This document shows, in pieces, positions 34,062 to 37,916 of a stretch of 37,916 nt of DNA. The translations under genes and the position numbers were made by a program. How positions within the stretch are numbered: the first letter of the stretch is position 1; each line of letters starts with the position of its first letter. The stretch is from Salaquimonas sp. Lineage in GTDB: Bacteria > Pseudomonadota > Alphaproteobacteria > Rhizobiales > Rhizobiaceae. The notes below the pieces were generated by a model, which made no database searches, was not told where the DNA came from, and was given only the letters and a program-made list of their open reading frames with translations. The stretch lies in the NCBI GenBank assembly GCA_028289365.1, contig JANQQM010000068.1:1-37916 (forward strand), read 5' to 3'.

Positions 34062-35333
34062 TTGAATCATTTTGACTACAAAGACGGTGTGCTTCACGCC
34101 GAGGACGTGGCAATCCCGACCATAGCAAATGCAGTCGGAACACCATTTTATTGTTATTCGACAGCCACGCTGGAACGCCATTACAAGGTTTTTTCGGCAG
34201 CTTTCGACGATATTCCTTCGCTCGTCTGCTACGCCTTGAAGGCAAATTCCAATCAGGCCGTATTGACCACCCTGGCCCGTCTGGGTTCCGGCGCGGACGT
34301 CGTTTCCCTGGGCGAACTGTTGCGCGCACTAAAGGCCGGAATTCCACCGGAAAAAATCATGTTCTCCGGTGTCGGCAAAACCGTAGACGAATTCGACGCA
34401 GGGCTCGAAGCCGATATTTTGTGCTTCAATGTGGAATCAGTCCCCGAACTGAAGGCTCTGTCAGCCCGCGCGACGGCATTGGGCAAGACCGCAAATGTAT
34501 CCTTCCGGATAAATCCGGACATTGACGCCGGCACGCACGCCAAGATCTCGACTGGAAGGAAAGGTGACAAATTCGGGATTCCATGGGCGGATGCGAGCGA
34601 CATTTATGCGCTTGCGGCAACCTTGCCCGGAATTCAGGTCACCGGCATCGATATGCATATCGGCAGCCAGATCACCGATCTCGAGCCGTTCGACAGGGCT
34701 TTCGCCCGCCTGGAGGATTTGATCCTTCAACTGCGCGCAAATGGCCACAATATCGATCATGTCGATCTGGGTGGTGGTCTGGGCATTCCCTATAAAAAAG
34801 ATAATATTCCACCACCGGATCCCGGCGAATATGCTGACGTTGTCAAGAAACATGTCCGCAAGCTCGATTGCACAATCATTTTCGAGCCAGGTCGGCTGAT
34901 CGCGGGAAATGCCGGTATACTTGTTGGCGAGATAATCTATGTCAAAGATGGTGACGGAAAATCATTCATCATTGGCAATACGGCAATGAACGACCTGATT
35001 CGCCCGACGCTATATGATGCCTGGCACGAGATTTTGCCTGTAAAGGAGCCGTCTCCGCAAACCGCCACATTGACTGCTGATGTCGTCGGTCCTGTTTGTG
35101 AGACCGGTGATTATATCGCGCTTGACCGCCAACTGCCTGAAATGGCTCCAGGTGATCTCTATGCGATAGGTTCAGCCGGAGCCTACGGCGCGGTCCAGTC
35201 CGGAACCTATAATTCCAGGCTTCTGGTCCCTGAAGTGCTCGTGAAAGATGATCAGTTCCATGTCATCCGGCCCCGCACAGACTATGATGCGCTTATTGGA
35301 ATGGATAGCCTGCCGGCATGGCTCGAAAAATAG
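34062..35333 (+). CDS. lysA: Diaminopimelate decarboxylase
   Basis: A 423-residue PLP-dependent fold-III decarboxylase with a TTG start. The PLP Lys is K60 in CYALKANSNQ. Other visible sites are HIGSQ (His199), GGGLGIPY, EPGRLIAGNAG and PVCETGDY, which holds the active-site Cys of the partner subunit. It converts meso-diaminopimelate to lysine. The gene starts 22 bp after the lptM stop. Confidence 0.96.
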   Translation: MNHFDYKDGVLHAEDVAIPTIANAVGTPFYCYSTATLERHYKVFSAAFDDIPSLVCYALKANSNQAVLTTLARLGSGADVVSLGELLRALKAGIPPEKIMFSGVGKTVDEFDAGLEADILCFNVESVPELKALSARATALGKTANVSFRINPDIDAGTHAKISTGRKGDKFGIPWADASDIYALAATLPGIQVTGIDMHIGSQITDLEPFDRAFARLEDLILQLRANGHNIDHVDLGGGLGIPYKKDNIPPPDPGEYADVVKKHVRKLDCTIIFEPGRLIAGNAGILVGEIIYVKDGDGKSFIIGNTAMNDLIRPTLYDAWHEILPVKEPSPQTATLTADVVGPVCETGDYIALDRQLPEMAPGDLYAIGSAGAYGAVQSGTYNSRLLVPEVLVKDDQFHVIRPRTDYDALIGMDSLPAWLEK

Positions 35334-35461
35334 CGTTCTATCCGGCTGCAAGATTGCAACGTTCCGTTCACTCACATTTTAGCGAAATTTCAAGACAACA
35401 CTCGAAAACGCCATTTTCTGTGCTAGATTACCTACGACCGAAACAAGCTTGAAAGCCGCCG

Positions 35462-37916
35462 GTGAACCCTGAACAGAATGACGTAGCACCGACATACGTG
35501 CAGGAAACCAAGGATAATCCCAATTCCCTGGTTCGGTTCTGGGCGTCACTGATTCTGTTTTGGGAAGCGTTCTGGCCGCTGGCAATTCCTACCATCTGCG
35601 TAATCATCGCATTTTTTACGGTCTCCTGGGCCGGCATCTGGCAGTTTGTATCCGACCCGGTCAGATATGTGTCCCTTGCGGGATTCGCGGCTGCCTTCTT
35701 GTATTCGTTGAAGCATTTCCGCGAACTGCGGTTACCCACTTCCGCGCAGGTTACAAGACGTATTGAGACCGCCTCGAGACTGGAAGATCGCCCGCTCACC
35801 GCCCAAAGTGACGAAATCGCAATGGGTGACGGAGATTCGTTTTCAGATGCATTGTGGAATGAGCACCGCCGCAGAATGGCGGAAAGGCTCGATTCTCTAT
35901 CATCGGGATCGCCCACTCCGGATGCCAATCGCAAGGACCCATGGGCAATTCGTGCCTTTCTTGCGGTCCTGGCCTTTGCCGCATTCGGATTTTCACTTGG
36001 CCCGCAAAATGCCGGCGTTGCGGACGCCTTTTTCCGGGCACCGGACAAACGCGAAGTCCTGAGCAGATTGGACGCCTGGGTCAATCCGCCTGCCTATACC
36101 CGCAAGGCACCCATCTTCCTCAACGATCGTCTGGCTGAACTGTCGGGCGACGCAATTTCTGTTCCCGATGGAAGCGAACTAACATTGCGATTTGTCGGCA
36201 AGGGAGAAATATCCGCCAAATTTGTCGATGGCACATCCGAAACCGAAATCTTGCCAAAGGAAGAAGAGCAGGCTGAAGGCGTCGCAAAACCTGCAGAGAC
36301 CCCCACACCGGCTTCAACAGGTGGCAACCGGAACGGTTCGGAACTGTCTCATCAACTCATTACCGACGGTACGATTGTAGTCGAGTCGGACAATATCGAA
36401 ATTGCCCGTTGGCCGATTACCGTGATTCCCGACCGCGCGCCGGAAATCTCGTTCATAGATCCGCCCGGACGCTCACTATCAGGATCATTGCAACTCAGCT
36501 ACGAAGTATCGGATGACTACGGGATTGTTGACGCGCAGGCCGAATTCAAATCGCTGATCGAAACCGATCCGAACGCCCGCCCGCTGGTAGAACCACCGGA
36601 AACCAACCTGACATTACCGCGCCGCCGCGCCAAATCTGGCAGCGCAAAGGTCAATCGCGATCTCTCGAGCCATCCCTGGGCCGGCAGCAAGGTAACCATC
36701 GCGCTTACCGCCCGTGACGACGCCGGACAGACTGGCAGAAGCCAGACCCATGAGATGACATTGCCCGGTCGCCGCTTCTCCCAGCCCCTGGCTCTGGCAC
36801 TGGTTGAGCAACGCCGTATCCTGGCACTGGATGCCCGCAAGGCGCCTTATGTGGCCAATCTACTCGATGCGGTCCTGACCGCGCCGGAGAGCTTCATAAA
36901 CAATCTTGGTGCGTTTACATCCATGAACGTTGCCTATCGCCGCATTGTGTCTGCACCTGACGATGACACATTGCGCAGCGCCCTCGACCTGCTGTGGGAA
37001 ATTGCGCTCGCCGTCGAATTTGGCGATCTTTCGGACGCCGAACGCAAACTTCGCGAAGCCCAGGAAAATCTGAGCGAGGCACTCGAAAACGGTGCGAGTG
37101 ATGAGGAAATCGCCCAGTTGATGAAAGAACTGCGTGAGGCGATGGACGAATTCATGAAAATGATGGCGGAAGAGGCCCTCCGTAATCCGATGACTGCAAA
37201 TCCGTTTGAACAGAACGAGATGATGCAGACCCTGCGCCAGCGTGATCTTGAGCGCATGATGGACCAGATCGAAAATCTCGCCCGTTCCGGTTCACGAGAC
37301 GCGGCAAGGCAGATGCTGAGCGAATTGCAGCGGATGATGGATAACCTTCGCGCCGGGCGCAACATGCAGCAACGCCAGGCCGACGGAAACCGCATGAACC
37401 AGGCACTGGACAAGCTGAGCGAATTGATGAACCGCCAGCAGGAATTGATGAACGAGACCTTCCAGATGCAGCGCCAAAGGCCGCAAAACCGGTCCGGACA
37501 GCAACAAGGACAGCAACAGCAGCAGGGTCAACGCCAGCAAGGCCAGCAGCAACAGCCCGGCGATAATGGCGAGATGACCCCTGAAGAATTTGCTGAGGCG
37601 CTGCGTAGAATGCAGGAAGCCCAGGAATCGCTTCGTCAGCAATTGCAGGAACTTGGCGAGGAGCTCGAGGCGATGGGCCTGGATCCCTCCAAGGAATTTG
37701 GCGAAGCGGGTCGCGAGATGGGTGAAGCCGGCGAAAACCTGGGCGAAGGCAATACCGGTCAGGCAACAACCGATCAGGGCCAGGCACTGGAAGCACTTCG
37801 CCAGGGCGCACAATCAATGATGCAACAGATGGCAGGTGATCAGCAGGGACCTGGTCAACAGCAAGGTCCCGGCCAACGTGGCGGACCGGACCGTCAACGC
37901 TCCGATCCACTCGGAA
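35462..37916 (+). CDS. TIGR02302/DUF4175 family protein, 3' end outside the window
   Basis: The frame opens with GTG at 35462 and stays open for 818 codons to the window end, so the stop is missing. Two hydrophobic segments lie near residues 25-75 and a third near 160-180. They are followed by LSRLDAWVNPPAYTRKAPIFL, the conserved start of the periplasmic portion. The second half is helical and charged (SDAERKLREAQENLSEALE, LMKELREAMDEFMKMM), then a Gln-rich low-complexity region, then PEEFAEALRRMQEAQESLRQQLQEL. This order matches the TIGR02302 family of alphaproteobacteria, about 850 residues, role unknown. It follows lysA by about 130 bp. Confidence 0.92.
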   Translation, partial: MNPEQNDVAPTYVQETKDNPNSLVRFWASLILFWEAFWPLAIPTICVIIAFFTVSWAGIWQFVSDPVRYVSLAGFAAAFLYSLKHFRELRLPTSAQVTRRIETASRLEDRPLTAQSDEIAMGDGDSFSDALWNEHRRRMAERLDSLSSGSPTPDANRKDPWAIRAFLAVLAFAAFGFSLGPQNAGVADAFFRAPDKREVLSRLDAWVNPPAYTRKAPIFLNDRLAELSGDAISVPDGSELTLRFVGKGEISAKFVDGTSETEILPKEEEQAEGVAKPAETPTPASTGGNRNGSELSHQLITDGTIVVESDNIEIARWPITVIPDRAPEISFIDPPGRSLSGSLQLSYEVSDDYGIVDAQAEFKSLIETDPNARPLVEPPETNLTLPRRRAKSGSAKVNRDLSSHPWAGSKVTIALTARDDAGQTGRSQTHEMTLPGRRFSQPLALALVEQRRILALDARKAPYVANLLDAVLTAPESFINNLGAFTSMNVAYRRIVSAPDDDTLRSALDLLWEIALAVEFGDLSDAERKLREAQENLSEALENGASDEEIAQLMKELREAMDEFMKMMAEEALRNPMTANPFEQNEMMQTLRQRDLERMMDQIENLARSGSRDAARQMLSELQRMMDNLRAGRNMQQRQADGNRMNQALDKLSELMNRQQELMNETFQMQRQRPQNRSGQQQGQQQQQGQRQQGQQQQPGDNGEMTPEEFAEALRRMQEAQESLRQQLQELGEELEAMGLDPSKEFGEAGREMGEAGENLGEGNTGQATTDQGQALEALRQGAQSMMQQMAGDQQGPGQQQGPGQRGGPDRQRSDPLG
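37492..37560 (+). repeat. Glutamine-rich low-complexity repeat in the TIGR02302 gene
   Basis: Runs of CAG/CAA codons encode Gln tracts broken by Gly, Arg and Pro (SGQQQGQQQQQGQ and following). A second smaller block (GPGQQQGPGQRGG) lies near 37851-37886. Such tracts are normal in this family and can vary in length between strains. Confidence 0.75.

Noticed and set aside
33436-34347. 303-codon minus-strand open frame over argH, lptM and lysA
   Set aside because: It spans three well-supported genes on the other strand and has the basic, low-complexity composition of shadow sequence.
37152-37910. 252-codon minus-strand open frame at the right end
   Set aside because: It is antisense to the TIGR02302 reading frame, which shows clear family sequence throughout; the product is rich in Arg, Pro and Ser without a recognisable domain.

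Overview
The window looks like part of the chromosome of an alphaproteobacterium, most likely of the order Hyphomicrobiales (Rhizobiales). The best evidence is the gene order argH - lptM-type lipoprotein - lysA - TIGR02302/DUF4175 protein at 32.3-37.9 kb, with divergent tlpA beside argH. A GluQRS, a PduO-type cobalamin adenosyltransferase and an etfB-etfA-3-hydroxyacyl-CoA dehydrogenase block support it. GC content is moderate, and no genus can be named from the sequence alone.

Layout. (1) 1-9.9 kb is a patchwork of small metabolic units: a truncated SDR translationally coupled to a zinc alcohol dehydrogenase; a universal stress protein meeting an Asp/Glu racemase tail to tail; a DUF5996 protein; a DUF808 membrane protein followed by a methyltransferase resembling the plant SABATH family; a small protein with a Tat-like signal; a SleB-like hydrolase; then HxlR regulator + cupin divergent from nu-class GST + FrnE-like DsbA. 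(2) 9.97-21.5 kb reads as a decayed integrative island next to tRNA-Leu(CAA). An imperfect copy of the tRNA 3' end lies at 9972-9987. TACCAACAA repeats lie just inside both ends, and a P4-type integrase pseudogene lies beside the tRNA. The cargo is mostly exported or membrane proteins: a GntH-like metallo-beta-lactamase-fold hydrolase, a membrane TPR/FlgO-type protein, a DUF1254/DUF1214 protein, a patatin lipoprotein, a DUF3604 protein and a truncated amidase. Degenerate ~30-bp palindromic repeats occur between these genes, and two of the genes share a tandem TGTTCGAAC motif. (3) 21.6-31.6 kb is core genome: DedA, DsbB, HNH nuclease, AlkA-type glycosylase, GluQRS, YihY, SDR, a HIG1-like twin-TM protein, cobalamin adenosyltransferase, rhomboid protease, then etfB-etfA-hydroxybutyryl-CoA dehydrogenase behind a pair of perfect 12-bp palindromes. 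(4) 31.6-37.9 kb is TlpA, argH, lptM, lysA and the start of the TIGR02302 gene, which runs off the window.

How the genes fit together. Thiol and disulfide chemistry recurs (GST and FrnE as a pair, DsbB, TlpA). ETF and 3-hydroxybutyryl-CoA dehydrogenase form an acyl-CoA oxidation unit. argH and lysA are the last steps of arginine and lysine synthesis. The least explained parts are the island, with its end repeats, dispersed repeats and shared operator-like motif, and the bacterial SABATH-like methyltransferase. No CRISPR array, rRNA operon or intact insertion sequence was seen.
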